A DNA stretch of 64,000 bases from Deltaproteobacteria bacterium (GTDB taxonomy: Bacteria > Myxococcota > Myxococcia > Myxococcales > SZAS-1), in the NCBI GenBank assembly GCA_018266075.1, contig JAFEBB010000043.1, positions 1 to 64,000 of the forward strand, given 5' to 3'. A program made the translations under genes and the position numbers. The notes beneath the pieces were generated by a model. It had not been told where the DNA came from, searched no databases, and saw nothing but the letters and a program-made list of their open reading frames with translations. Position 1 is the stretch's first letter; every line of letters begins with the position of its first letter. Below, piece after piece: positions 1 through 8,692 of the stretch.

Positions 1-2
1 TG

Positions 3-902
3 CTCGTGGAGATCAAGGCCCGCTTCGACGAGGCCAACAACATCGCCTGGGCGCGGCGCCTCGAGGAGAACGGCGTCCACGTGGTGTACGGCCTGATTGG
101 GCTGAAGACGCACTGCAAGGTCGCGCTGGTCGTCCGCCGGGAGGCCACGGGCATTCGCCGCTACGTGCACCTCGGCACCGGCAACTACAACCAGGTCACC
201 GCGCGCCAGTACACCGACCTCTCGTTCTTCACGGCGCGTGAAGCGATCGCGGACGACGTCACCGCGCTCTTCAACATGCTCACCGGCTACTCCGAGCCGC
301 CCCAGTGGAAGAAGCTCGCCGTGGCGCCCCTGGGGCTCGAGGGCCGGCTGCTGCAGCTGATTGGCAGAGAGGCCGAGCGCGCGCGCGCCGGCGAGCCCGC
401 GCGCATCATCGCGAAGATGAACTCGCTCGTGGACCCGGTGATCATCCGCGCGCTCTACCGCGCCAGCCAGGCCGGCGTGGACACCGAGCTCATGGTGCGC
501 GGCATCTGCTGCTTGCGTCCGGGCGTGCCCGGCGTGTCGGAGAAGATCCGCGTGGTGAGCGTGGTGGACCGCTTCCTCGAGCACAGCCGCATCTTCGTCT
601 TCGGCACCGGCCCGCGGACCGAGGTGTACCTCTCGAGCGCCGATTGGATGCCGCGCAACCTCCACCGGCGCATCGAGGTGATGTGGCCCATCGAGGATCC
701 GGCGCTGAAGGCGCGCGTGCTCGAGGGCGTCCTGCGCCTGGGCCTGCGCGACGATGTGAAGGCCTGCTTGCTCCACGCCGACGGCCAGCGAACGCGGGTG
801 CCCGCGGGCGAGCAGCCGCTTCGCAGCCAGCTGGCGCTCCTCGACGCAGCCAAGCGCGGGGGCGAGCCGCCCTTGAATCCTCCCATCGTCCGGCACTCCT
901 GA
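3..902 (+). CDS. ppk1: Polyphosphate kinase 1, C-terminal part (5' end outside window)
   Basis: This is the C-terminal part (about 300 residues) of PPK1, the enzyme that reversibly polymerises the gamma-phosphate of ATP into polyphosphate. The reading frame is open from base 3, so the N-terminal and head domains lie upstream of the window. The visible part carries both phospholipase-D-like halves. The THCK segment at about base 111 holds the His that corresponds to the autophosphorylated His of the family. The segments HLGTGNYNQ and NSLVDP follow, and then the second conserved His in [15 protein letters not shown] near the C-terminus is also typical. The match to E. coli PPK1 motifs is strong along the whole length. 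The next gene, a DUF4388 protein, starts 56 bases downstream on the same strand and may be co-transcribed. Confidence 0.95.
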   Translation, partial: LVEIKARFDEANNIAWARRLEENGVHVVYGLIGLKTHCKVALVVRREATGIRRYVHLGTGNYNQVTARQYTDLSFFTAREAIADDVTALFNMLTGYSEPPQWKKLAVAPLGLEGRLLQLIGREAERARAGEPARIIAKMNSLVDPVIIRALYRASQAGVDTELMVRGICCLRPGVPGVSEKIRVVSVVDRFLEHSRIFVFGTGPRTEVYLSSADWMPRNLHRRIEVMWPIEDPALKARVLEGVLRLGLRDDVKACLLHADGQRTRVPAGEQPLRSQLALLDAAKRGGEPPLNPPIVRHS

Positions 903-958
903 TTCTCAGCCTTCGCGCGGCGTCGTACGATCGCGACGGCGGCGGGAAGAGGGTCGTG

Positions 959-1657
959 ATGCTGGACAAGTTTCAGGTGAACCTCGACTTCGTGCGCGCC
1001 TCGGCGCTGCTCCTCGAGGGCGGCGGCACCGGCCGGGTGGTGGTGAGCGTGGGCGACGCGCAGCGCACGGCGCACGTGGTCCGCGGCTACTTCGTGCACG
1101 CCACCTCGAACCTTCCCAAGGACCGCATCGGCGACATGCTCGTGGCCGAGAAGCGGCTCGACCCGGATCTGCTCGAGCCCATCGCCGCCGAGGCCGAGCG
1201 GCTGGGGCTGCTCTTCGGCGACCTGCTCATCATCGACGGGCTGCTCACGCCGGTGGAGCTGGCGGAGTTCCTGGAGCGCCAGGCGCTGGCGCGCTTCGAG
1301 CGCATGATGCTCATGAAGGGCGCGGTGCGCGTGGAGCAAGCGGCGCCCGGACGGCCCACCACGCGGCGGAGCGTGGCCGCGCTGGTGATGGGGCTGTTTC
1401 GCGAGAAGGTGCCGTTCGAGGCCGCAGAGTCGCTGGCGCTGGAGCGGCTGCGCAACGCGGGCACGACCGCGCCGCGCATGCAGCGTGTGCGCGACGCAAA
1501 CCTCTCGACGCACGAGCGCGTGCTCTGCAAGCTGCTCGACGGCGGCGCCAGCTTCCAGAAGGTCTTCGACGGGCTCGATCCCGCGACCGAGGACTTCCAG
1601 CGCGGGGTCCGGTTCCTGGCCGCGCTGGAGGCGCTCGGCGTGTTCGCGTCGGACTGA
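959..1657 (+). CDS. DUF4388-type signalling protein
   Basis: A soluble protein of about 232 residues. The first 130 residues resemble the DUF4388 (PatA/GspE N-terminal-like) module common in Myxococcota. The visible features are a short beta-rich start with GRVVVSVGD, then DRIGDMLVAEKRLDP and LFGDLLIIDGLLTP, which is the repeated 'low-stringency helper' helix pattern, and a FERMMLMKG segment that corresponds to the usual 'G.F.F' end. The C-terminal 90 residues are helical and not recognised. The ATG at 959 was chosen because a GGAAGAGG-like ribosome site sits about 10 bases upstream; a GTG lies immediately before it in frame. The biochemical role of DUF4388 is unknown, and a role in signalling is inferred from its usual fusion partners. 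A second DUF4388 copy is fused in the gene at 33854. Confidence 0.7.
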   Translation: MLDKFQVNLDFVRASALLLEGGGTGRVVVSVGDAQRTAHVVRGYFVHATSNLPKDRIGDMLVAEKRLDPDLLEPIAAEAERLGLLFGDLLIIDGLLTPVELAEFLERQALARFERMMLMKGAVRVEQAAPGRPTTRRSVAALVMGLFREKVPFEAAESLALERLRNAGTTAPRMQRVRDANLSTHERVLCKLLDGGASFQKVFDGLDPATEDFQRGVRFLAALEALGVFASD

Positions 1658-1671
1658 GCGCTCCTTGGCCT

Positions 1672-1708
1672 CGATGCCTCGGATTCGGCAATGTGAACGG
1701 AGGCATCG
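1672..1708. repeat. 9-bp inverted repeat between two genes
   Basis: CGATGCCTC at 1672-1680 is repeated in perfect inverted form as GAGGCATCG at 1700-1708, with a 19-base loop. It lies 14 bases after the DUF4388 stop codon and about 145 bases before the next gene. There is no T-run, so it is not a classical terminator; an operator or processing site is equally possible. The rest of the 196-bp gap shows nothing clear. Confidence 0.4.
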
Positions 1709-1853
1709 TACGCCGGTCGTAACCCGGCATGCGTGCCATCCGGCGCCGGCCTGCACGCTCGCCGAGACCGCACCCGCCAGACCGGTGTAGAACGATGCGC
1801 TCGAAATTGGGCACGCGCGCATCCCATGCGACGATGCGCACGGGGGAAATCGA

Positions 1854-2942
1854 ATGCGGCACGCCCGCTGGCTGGCCATCTTCGCGCTGTGCACGTCGAC
1901 CCTGGCGCACGCCGAGACCGACCGCGAGAAGGCCCAGCGCGAGATCGACCAGCAGATGAAGGACCTGGTGAAGCCCCTGCCGCCGCCCGCGGCGCGGATC
2001 ATCTGGGAGGGCCTCGACTCCGACAAGATCGCCATCGACGCCGCGCGCTTCGAGCTCGACGACGCCAAGCTCTCGTACGGCGAGCTCGAGGATCTCACCA
2101 GCGCCGCCAAGAGCCACAAGTCGCTCTACGACGGCGCCGTCGACGTGGGAAAGCACGCCCTCAACGTGAACCTCACGGTGCACCGCACCAAGGTCTCGCT
2201 CCTCGAGGGCCTGCGCACCACGACGTTCAAGGTCTCGAGCAGCGCCGGCTTCGCGGGCCAGAAGGGCCTCGAGGTCACCATCAAGGTGAAGCTGCGCTAC
2301 GACGAGACCCAGCAAGATCCCAAGAAGCGCCTCAAGCTCGACTTGAAGGTCGAGCCGAAGATGGTGGCCAGCGTCGACGACTCGCCGATGCCCGAGCCGC
2401 CTGCGCCCGTGGTGCACACGACCGTCACGGCCGTGGCCGCCAACGACGCAAAGCCTGAAGCCACCGCGGATGAGGCCGCGCCCGAGACCTCCGACGATGG
2501 CTCGAGCGAGCCAGCGCCGCACGGCAAGGGCAAGAAGGGCAAGAAGGCCAGGGCCGACAAGGTGAAGCCCGAGAAGGTCAAGGCCGAGAAGACCAAGCCC
2601 GAGAAGCACACCGTCGTCGCCGAGGCCGAGAAGCACACCGTGGTGCAGACGCACTACTCGCAGCCGATTGCGCAGGCGCCCACTGCCCCCGTCACGCCGC
2701 CGCTCGCCATCTCCGTGGATGCCGGCCCCCCCGACGCCGGCCCTCCCGAGGCGGGTCCGCCCGACGCCGGACCGCCGGATGCGGGCCCGATGATCGCCGC
2801 GGCGGCGCCGGATGCAGGTCCGCCCGCGGCCGCAGACCCGGCTGGAAACTCCAGCCTGATCTGGGTCGCGGTCGGTGTCGGCGTGGTCGTCTTCGGCATC
2901 GTGCTCGCGCTCGGCCTGCGCAATCGCAAGCGCGGGTTCTAG
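1854..2942 (+). CDS. Secreted/membrane-anchored protein with Pro/Lys-rich linker and C-terminal membrane segment
   Basis: A protein of 362 residues with no recognised family. A signal peptide (residues 1-20, cleavage after THLAHA-like small residues) precedes a globular alpha/beta part (20-170). Residues 185-275 are Ala/Pro/Glu/Lys-rich with the repeated pattern KxEKxKxEK. A DAGPPDAGPP-type tandem repeat follows at about 282-325, and a single transmembrane helix at 335-356 ends in RNRKRGF. This topology suggests a periplasmic sensor or structural domain held by a C-terminal anchor, which is an inference. The start is supported by a GGGGGAA ribosome site 7 bases upstream. Its stop codon overlaps the stop codon of the convergent lipoprotein gene, the two sharing the tetranucleotide CTAG. 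Confidence 0.75.
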   Translation: MRHARWLAIFALCTSTLAHAETDREKAQREIDQQMKDLVKPLPPPAARIIWEGLDSDKIAIDAARFELDDAKLSYGELEDLTSAAKSHKSLYDGAVDVGKHALNVNLTVHRTKVSLLEGLRTTTFKVSSSAGFAGQKGLEVTIKVKLRYDETQQDPKKRLKLDLKVEPKMVASVDDSPMPEPPAPVVHTTVTAVAANDAKPEATADEAAPETSDDGSSEPAPHGKGKKGKKARADKVKPEKVKAEKTKPEKHTVVAEAEKHTVVQTHYSQPIAQAPTAPVTPPLAISVDAGPPDAGPPEAGPPDAGPPDAGPMIAAAAPDAGPPAAADPAGNSSLIWVAVGVGVVVFGIVLALGLRNRKRGF

Positions 2943-3739
2943 AGGCCCGGCACCGGCACCGGCGCGAACCGGCCGTTGTCGACGCTCACCTGAATCTCGC
3001 TGTCCGAGTCGCCGAAGCGCACCGCCACGTCGTGGCCTTCGGGCGTCTGGAAGTCGAGCTCGCCCCGGTGCGGCACGCTCAGACCGGGCTCCCACCACAC
3101 CTGCTTGAAGGTCACGTCGAACGCGCGGTTGCCGGACACCACGTGCGCCGTGCCATCGAGGATGAGGTAGTCCGTGCCGATGATGAAGATGCCCGGGCGG
3201 TCGACGACCGTGCCGTGGTAGCCGAGGTCGAGCTGGGCGAAGAGCTTGTTCGCGGGCACGCGCGTGTTGGCGTCGATGTTCCAGGTGGTGAGATCGCCGC
3301 AGCTCACCCGGCCGATGCGCGCGTCCACGGGTGCGCCGTTGATCTGCATGCCCGTGAAGTCGAGCGCGACCTCGTTCCGGTCATTGCCGCCGGAGACCGT
3401 GGCCTGGAGCTGGCCCGTCCAGTTGGCGCCGAACACCTTGCAGCCCGGTGCGGCGAACGCGAGGGTCTCGATGTCGCTCGTGTCCGTGGACGCGCCCGCG
3501 TGCAGCGTGGCGCAGGGCCCGAGCCGCGATTGGAGCTCCGGAACCATGTCCGCGAACTCGACGCGCTCCGGCTCGCCGCAGGTGTACTTGGGCAGGATGC
3601 CCACGAACTGCGCGGCGTCGATGATTGCCGCTCCGGCACGCGTGGCCTGGAGCGCGTCCTGATTGGCGTCCCAGGTGTCCTGCACGTCGGCGCCGCACCC
3701 AGCGACCGCCAGACACACTGCCAACATGAGCTTGCGCAT
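2939..3739 (-). CDS. Putative lipoprotein of unknown function
   Basis: A 266-residue protein. The N-terminus MRKLMLAVCLAVAGCG is a lipoprotein signal with lipobox AVAGC, predicting a lipid-modified Cys15. The mature part contains four or five further Cys residues (for example KYTCGEP, GPCATL, PGCKV, VSCGD) that could form disulfides, and it is predicted to be largely beta-strand. No family was recognised. The ATG at 3739 was chosen over an in-frame upstream ATG because it begins the signal peptide exactly and has a GGAGG ribosome site 7 bases upstream. The gene is divergent from the PhnD-like gene at 3840, with 100 bp between them that must hold any promoters. Its 3' end overlaps the convergent gene at 1854-2942. 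Confidence 0.75.
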   Translation of the reverse strand: MRKLMLAVCLAVAGCGADVQDTWDANQDALQATRAGAAIIDAAQFVGILPKYTCGEPERVEFADMVPELQSRLGPCATLHAGASTDTSDIETLAFAAPGCKVFGANWTGQLQATVSGGNDRNEVALDFTGMQINGAPVDARIGRVSCGDLTTWNIDANTRVPANKLFAQLDLGYHGTVVDRPGIFIIGTDYLILDGTAHVVSGNRAFDVTFKQVWWEPGLSVPHRGELDFQTPEGHDVAVRFGDSDSEIQVSVDNGRFAPVPVPGL

Positions 3740-3839
3740 GACTGCCTCCGTGACCTTCCCACTGGCCTCGCAAGCAGGGACAAGCAGGCCCCGCGCGGTG
3801 CGCACCTTTTTTCTGGGCGGTGTAGGCTCGCGCATCCCC

Positions 3840-4634
3840 ATGAGCACCTCCCTTCCCTTCGGGCTGCCGCCATCGATGGGCCAGGAGCACGCCGCGCGGC
3901 GCGCCCGGCGCCTCGAGGCGTACCTCGGCAACGTCCTCGCCCGCGAAGTGGTGGTGAAGGTGGCGGCGAGCTACGAGAGCCTGGAGAAGGACCTGCTCAG
4001 CGGCGCCGTCACGGCCGCCTGGGGTCCGCCGTTCGTGTGTGCGCGCACCGAGGCCTACGGCGGGCGCGGGCTGGTGCGCGGCATTCGCGACGGCTCGGCC
4101 ACGTACCGTTCGGCGATCATCGCCCTCAAGGCGCGCAAGCTCACCCTCGAGTCGGAAGGCCTCAAGGCCGCCTGGGTCGACCGCGACTCCACCGCCGGCT
4201 ACCTCCTGCCGCAGGCGCTGCTCCGCGATCGGGGCATGCACGGCTGGAAGAAGTTCACCGAGGAGCGCTTCGCGGGCAGCTACCGCGCCGCCGTCGAGGA
4301 CGTCCTTGCAGGTCGGGCGGATCTGACGGCCGTCTGGGCCTCGGGCGAGAAGTCGGCGCCGGCCACGGCGCTCGGCGAGCTGGTCGGGCCGCGCGCGGGC
4401 GAGTTCGAAGTGCTCGCCTACTCGCGCGAGTCGCCGAACGACGGCGTGGTGCTCTCGTCGAAGTCCGACGACCCCACGGCCGCCGCGCTGGAGCGCGCGT
4501 TCCTGACCATGCACGAGGACGCGGAAGGCCTCGGCATGCTGGCCGAGGTGTTCCAGGCCGAGCGCTTCGAGCCTGCGCCGCGCGGCAGCTATCGCGCGCT
4601 GTACGATCTCGTGTTCGCGGCTTTGCCTGGCTAG
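3840..4634 (+). CDS. PhnD-like substrate-binding domain protein, no signal peptide
   Basis: A 264-residue protein resembling the periplasmic-binding fold of phosphate/phosphonate-type ABC transporters (PhnD/SsuA/transferrin-like). Typical parts are the early VKVAASYESLEKDL strand-helix, a GPPFVCART segment at the end of the first lobe, WVDRDSTAGYLLPQALL at the hinge, and DGVVLSSK before the last helices. No signal peptide or lipobox precedes the domain from any plausible start, so the protein should be cytoplasmic, which is unusual for this fold. The start at ATG 3840 is a best guess because no clear ribosome site is seen. The gene is 83 bp upstream of a membrane histidine kinase on the same strand, so it may work as a ligand-sensing partner; this is an inference from context. 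Confidence 0.7.
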   Translation: MSTSLPFGLPPSMGQEHAARRARRLEAYLGNVLAREVVVKVAASYESLEKDLLSGAVTAAWGPPFVCARTEAYGGRGLVRGIRDGSATYRSAIIALKARKLTLESEGLKAAWVDRDSTAGYLLPQALLRDRGMHGWKKFTEERFAGSYRAAVEDVLAGRADLTAVWASGEKSAPATALGELVGPRAGEFEVLAYSRESPNDGVVLSSKSDDPTAAALERAFLTMHEDAEGLGMLAEVFQAERFEPAPRGSYRALYDLVFAALPG

Positions 4635-4717
4635 CGCCTCGTCGAGCGCCAGCAACTCGAGCCCTTTAGCGTGCGCCACGGCGCCGCAAGCGCCGCTGGG
4701 ATAGACTTGTCCGTTCG

Positions 4718-6931
4718 ATGGACATCCGCACCCAGAGCGCGCTCCTCGCGTGCATCGTGTCGCTGGCGCTGGCGGTCTCGGTGCTGCTGCGCACCCCGCG
4801 CACGCGCGCCCTGACGCTCTTCGCCGTGCTCTGCGCGGCGCTCTCGGCCTTCTATCTGGGCGACTTCCTGCACGCGATCACCGCGGCGCCGCTGGGCCTG
4901 CGCGTGGCCATCGCCACCGGCGGGTTCGTGCCCACGTTCGCGCTCACGTTCTTCATGGAGTTCCTGGGGGTGAGCCCGCGCTCGGCGCGCCGCGGCCGCA
5001 CCATCGCCGTGCTCGGCGCCGCCATGGGCCTCGGCGTGGCCGCGACGCCGCTCGTCTTGCAAGATTGGTCGCGCCTGCTGGTGACGGCCTGGGTGTTCGG
5101 CGCGCTCACGGTGACCTTCTCGCTCATCGTGCGGAGGCTCCGGACCACGCAGGGCGTCGAGCGGCAGCGCTTGCTGTACCTGGCCGCCGGCGCCGCGGGC
5201 TCGGTCATCTTCTCGGCGACGGACCTGCTGCACCTCTACGGCTTGCCCTTCCCGCCGCTGGGCGCGCTGGTGACCACGCTGTACCTCTTCTTCCTCGCCC
5301 AGACGCTGCAGCGCCTCCGCCTGCTCGACCTCCAGGAACTGCTCGGAAAAGTCGCGTCGCTCACGCTGCTCGCGCTGATCCTCGCGGCCATCTACGGCGC
5401 GCTGGTGGCGTGGGTGGGTCCGCGGCCGGGCCTGTTCCTGTTCAACACGCTCATCGCGAGCTTCGTGATCCTGATTCTGTTCGAGCCGCTGCGCGCCAAG
5501 GTCGAGGAGTGGGTGGTGGCGACCTTGTTTACCGAACGGTTTCAAATGGTGCGCGTGCTCAACGGGCTCAAGACCCGCGTGGCGAGCATCATCGAGATCG
5601 ACGAGCTGGCGCGCGTGGTGCTCGACACCGTCCACGAGACGCGCCGCGTGACCCACGCGTCGATCTACCTGCTCAGCGACGACCGCCCCGGCTTCTATCG
5701 GCTCGGCTTCCGCGGCCCGGATCCCGTGCCCTTCCTCGACGCCGCGGCTGCCCGCGGCCTGCTCGCCGCCGCGGCGTCGGGCCAGAAGGCGGTGCTCCTG
5801 GAGAACGTCGACCGCCGACTGGCCGAGCTGCGCACCGAGCCCGAGAACACCCGCCGCGTGCGCGAGGAACTCAAGCGCCTCAACGACATCCTCGCGGCCA
5901 TGGGCCAGATGAAGGCCGGCATCACCGTGCCGCTGGTGGGTGGCGAGCGCATCATCGGCTTCTTGAACCTGTGGGACGAGCGCGTGGCCGAGGCCTACGC
6001 GAGCGACGAGATTGCGGGCGTGCTGGAGATCGCCGAGCACGTCTCGACCGTCGTGGAGAACAGCAAGCTCTTCGACCGCATGAAGGAGCGCGATCGCCTG
6101 GCCGCGCTGGGCGAGATGGCGGCCGGCCTGGCGCACGAGATTCGAAACCCGCTCGGCAGCATCAAGGGCGCGGCCCAGTACCTCGACCCCAAGCACATGC
6201 AAGGCGAGGACGGCGAGTTCCTGGGCGTGATCGTGGAAGAGGTGAACCGCCTCAACGGCGTGGTCACGCAGTTCCTCGACTACTCGCGGCCGCTCAAGCA
6301 GAGCTTCGGCCCGACGGATCTCAACGACGTCATCACCCGCACCGCCAAGCTGCTCCAACCCGAGTGCGACACCGCCAAGGTGGAGCTCAAGCTCGAGCTC
6401 GATCCCGCGCTGCCCAAGGCCATCGGCGACGCGGAACAGCTCAAGCAGGTGTTCATCAACCTGGCCATGAACGCGCTGCAGGCGATGTCGGGCGGCGGTT
6501 CACTCACCGTGAAGACCGTGCGGCCCGAGGAAGGCGCCTGGCGCTTGCCGGGGCTGATGCGCGGCGGTGAGCAGGTGGAGATCCGCTTCGCCGACACCGG
6601 CAAGGGTATCCCCGCCGAGCAGCAGCGGAACATCTTCGTGCCCTTCTACACCACGAAGGAAAAAGGCACCGGCCTCGGGCTCGCCATCTGCCAGCGCATC
6701 GTGAAGAGCCACGGCGGGAGCATCAGCGTGCTGAGCGCGCCGGGCCAGGGCACCGAGTTCATCATTCGGCTCCCGGCGCTCGCCGAGGCGCGTCCGGTCG
6801 CCGAGGGCACGCCGAGCCCCGAGCTCGCCCAGGTGACGACCACCGGCAGCATCCCCGCAGCCGCGCTCCCGCCCGCAGCGCGCGAGAAGCGCAGCCGGCG
6901 CGAGAAGAAGAAGCGCGGCGCCGCGAGCTGA
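4718..6931 (+). CDS. Membrane-bound sensor histidine kinase with GAF domain
   Basis: A 737-residue kinase. Residues 1-260 contain about seven to nine hydrophobic helices with little loop, a 7TM-type or MASE-like membrane sensor. A GAF-like domain follows at about 270-440 (GITVPLVGGERIIGFLNL is its last strand pair). The HisKA domain has the phospho-acceptor His473 in AGLAHEIRNPLGS. The ATP-binding domain is complete, with an N box (FINLAMNALQAM), a G1 box (DTGKGIP), an F box (FVPFYTTKEKG) and an intact G2 box (GTGLGLAIC). The C-terminal 60 residues are a Lys/Arg/Ala-rich tail. No response regulator is adjacent; the nearest receiver domain is the FHA-REC protein at 7526-8662. The upstream PhnD-like gene is a possible sensory partner. 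The 3' end faces the next gene with 2 bp between stops. Confidence 0.9.
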   Translation: MDIRTQSALLACIVSLALAVSVLLRTPRTRALTLFAVLCAALSAFYLGDFLHAITAAPLGLRVAIATGGFVPTFALTFFMEFLGVSPRSARRGRTIAVLGAAMGLGVAATPLVLQDWSRLLVTAWVFGALTVTFSLIVRRLRTTQGVERQRLLYLAAGAAGSVIFSATDLLHLYGLPFPPLGALVTTLYLFFLAQTLQRLRLLDLQELLGKVASLTLLALILAAIYGALVAWVGPRPGLFLFNTLIASFVILILFEPLRAKVEEWVVATLFTERFQMVRVLNGLKTRVASIIEIDELARVVLDTVHETRRVTHASIYLLSDDRPGFYRLGFRGPDPVPFLDAAAARGLLAAAASGQKAVLLENVDRRLAELRTEPENTRRVREELKRLNDILAAMGQMKAGITVPLVGGERIIGFLNLWDERVAEAYASDEIAGVLEIAEHVSTVVENSKLFDRMKERDRLAALGEMAAGLAHEIRNPLGSIKGAAQYLDPKHMQGEDGEFLGVIVEEVNRLNGVVTQFLDYSRPLKQSFGPTDLNDVITRTAKLLQPECDTAKVELKLELDPALPKAIGDAEQLKQVFINLAMNALQAMSGGGSLTVKTVRPEEGAWRLPGLMRGGEQVEIRFADTGKGIPAEQQRNIFVPFYTTKEKGTGLGLAICQRIVKSHGGSISVLSAPGQGTEFIIRLPALAEARPVAEGTPSPELAQVTTTGSIPAAALPPAAREKRSRREKKKRGAAS

Positions 6932-6933
6932 GC

Positions 6934-7509
6934 TCAGTGCCGCAGCAGCAGCACCGCGAGAAGCACGGCCACCAGCACCGCCACCACGACCCAGGGCAGC
7001 ACGCTCTTCTGGCGCCCCTGGAACGCCGCGAGCTCGCCCGGCGTGACCACGGGCTGGTCGGCGGTCACCCGGCGGAGCGCGGCGGCGTCGGCGGCGTCGA
7101 GGCCGGCGACAGGCAATTGCTGCGCGGCGATGGCGAGCACCGCCCGCAAGTGCCGCAGGTACTTGTCCTCGCCGGAGTAGCCCTCGAGCATGGAGACCGC
7201 GTTGAGCACGCTGGGCACGCGCACGCTCGCATCGGGCGCGAGGGTGTCACCGGCGCTGCCCTCGATGCGCATGGTGCCCGTGGTCAGCGGCCGCTGGTGC
7301 TCCCAGACCACGGCGTCGCCGCCGACGTAGGCCTCCTGGCGGGTGACGTGCCCATCGCTGTCGACGAAGGAGATGACCTCGGCGCCGTGCTCGCCCTGGT
7401 GCCAGACCTTCTTGCCGCCGCCCTCGAGCGGCCGGTCGGCCACGCGGACGCGCCGCAGCGTCGCGCCGAGCCGCGCGAAGTCTTTCAGCCGGGAGCTCAC
7501 CTGCGCCAA
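6934..7509 (-). CDS. Tail-anchored membrane protein of unknown function
   Basis: About 191 residues. The N-terminal 165 residues are soluble and unrecognised, with an early beta-strand region (GAEVISFVDSDGHVTRQEAYV) followed by helices. The C-terminus is one strongly hydrophobic helix (about 170-188), which would leave only LLRH outside the membrane. No signal peptide is seen, so the bulk is probably cytoplasmic with a C-tail anchor. There is no ATG start; either TTG at 7509 or GTG at 7500 must be used. The gene lies 16 bp downstream of the FHA-REC gene on the same strand, so the two are probably co-transcribed and the protein may act in the same signalling path (inference). Confidence 0.6.
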   Translation of the reverse strand: MAQVSSRLKDFARLGATLRRVRVADRPLEGGGKKVWHQGEHGAEVISFVDSDGHVTRQEAYVGGDAVVWEHQRPLTTGTMRIEGSAGDTLAPDASVRVPSVLNAVSMLEGYSGEDKYLRHLRAVLAIAAQQLPVAGLDAADAAALRRVTADQPVVTPGELAAFQGRQKSVLPWVVVAVLVAVLLAVLLLRH

Positions 7510-7525
7510 GCCTATGCGCCGACGC

Positions 7526-8662
7526 TCAGCCCCGCGAGAATTCGGTCTGGGGCTCCGGACAGCGCCCCAACCGGGCGAGCACGTCGTCGGCGAGGGCCAT
7601 CAGCGCGCCGCGCGCGAAGGGCTTGCTCACCACCACGGCAGCGGTGCGCGCCAGGAACGACTCGGCCCGCGGGCTGAAGGCACCGCCGGTCATGAAGGCC
7701 AGGCGCGGCAGAAGCTCGGGCCGGTGCGCGGCGAGGTGCGCGTGCAGGGCCATGCCGCCCATCTCCGGCATGGCCATGTCGCAGAGGATGACATCGAAGG
7801 CGCGCTCCTCGAGGAGCGTCAAGGCCTGGCGGCCGCTCTGCACCGCGGTGACCTCATGGCGCGCGGAGAGCGCCCGGGCGATGGCGCTGGAGACCAGCCG
7901 CTCGTCGTCGATCACCAGCACCCGCCCGCGCGATCGGGCTGCGCGCGCGCTGGCGTCGACCACGGTCCCCACCAGAAAAATCGGTCCCCGGGCTGCGTCG
8001 AGGAGCGCCTCGCCGGTGACCGAAACCCACCGCTCGCCCAGTCGGACATCCAGCGCCATCTGCGGCTTCCCCGCGAGCAGCTCACCCAGCGCCGCCCGGA
8101 GCGCGCCGCGGTGCTCGGGCGCCACCTGCTCCAGGAGCTCTTCGGGCGGACGGTTCAGTGCGCCGTAGGGAACACCGGTCACCTGGGCAAAGTTCGGCGT
8201 GGTGTACACGCGCTGCTGCAGCACGCTCCACGACCACAGCGCCGCGCTCGGGGCTGCCACCTGAACGGGCGCCTCGCGGGTGAACTTGAGATCCAGCGCC
8301 GCACCCACCTGGATGCGATCGCCCTCGTGCAGCTCGGCCACGCTCACGCTCTTGCCGTTCAAGAACGTCCCGTGGCTGGATCCGAGGTCCTCGAGCAAGA
8401 ACCCGCCGTCGCGCGTCTCCACGCGGGCATGCCGCCGGGAGATGCCCGAGTCGGGCACGCGGATCGAGGCCTCCAGGCTCCGACCGATGATCACGCTCCC
8501 GCGCACAGGATACGCGCGGCCAAGCTCCTCGCACATCGGCGAGCGAAGCACCTGCAACCAAGGCTGATCAACTTCGACGGCTCCGCCAACCACCTCGCGC
8601 ATGCGAACGAACCCCATCCCCCCGCAGCGGCGCGCAGTCAGTCCCGGCCCGAGACTGTCCAC
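7526..8662 (-). CDS. FHA-PAS-receiver response regulator
   Basis: A 378-residue signalling protein. An FHA domain (about 38-128) shows the phosphothreonine-binding motifs IIGRS, SRRHA and SSHGTFLNGK. A PAS-like region follows at about 140-235 (PNFAQVTGVPYGAL, then RWVSVTGEALLD). A receiver domain ends the protein (about 246-368) with acidic IDDE at 251-254, phospho-acceptor Asp295 in ILCDMAMPEMGG, and the conserved Lys347 in SKPF. There is no output domain, so it probably relays between a Ser/Thr kinase system through FHA and a histidine kinase through REC. The start is uncertain: GTG at 8662 gives the listed length, and in-frame ATGs lie 16 and 21 codons further in. Confidence 0.85.
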   Translation of the reverse strand: MDSLGPGLTARRCGGMGFVRMREVVGGAVEVDQPWLQVLRSPMCEELGRAYPVRGSVIIGRSLEASIRVPDSGISRRHARVETRDGGFLLEDLGSSHGTFLNGKSVSVAELHEGDRIQVGAALDLKFTREAPVQVAAPSAALWSWSVLQQRVYTTPNFAQVTGVPYGALNRPPEELLEQVAPEHRGALRAALGELLAGKPQMALDVRLGERWVSVTGEALLDAARGPIFLVGTVVDASARAARSRGRVLVIDDERLVSSAIARALSARHEVTAVQSGRQALTLLEERAFDVILCDMAMPEMGGMALHAHLAAHRPELLPRLAFMTGGAFSPRAESFLARTAAVVVSKPFARGALMALADDVLARLGRCPEPQTEFSRG

Positions 8663-8692
8663 AAACGAATCATATACCCGGCGGCGGACGGA

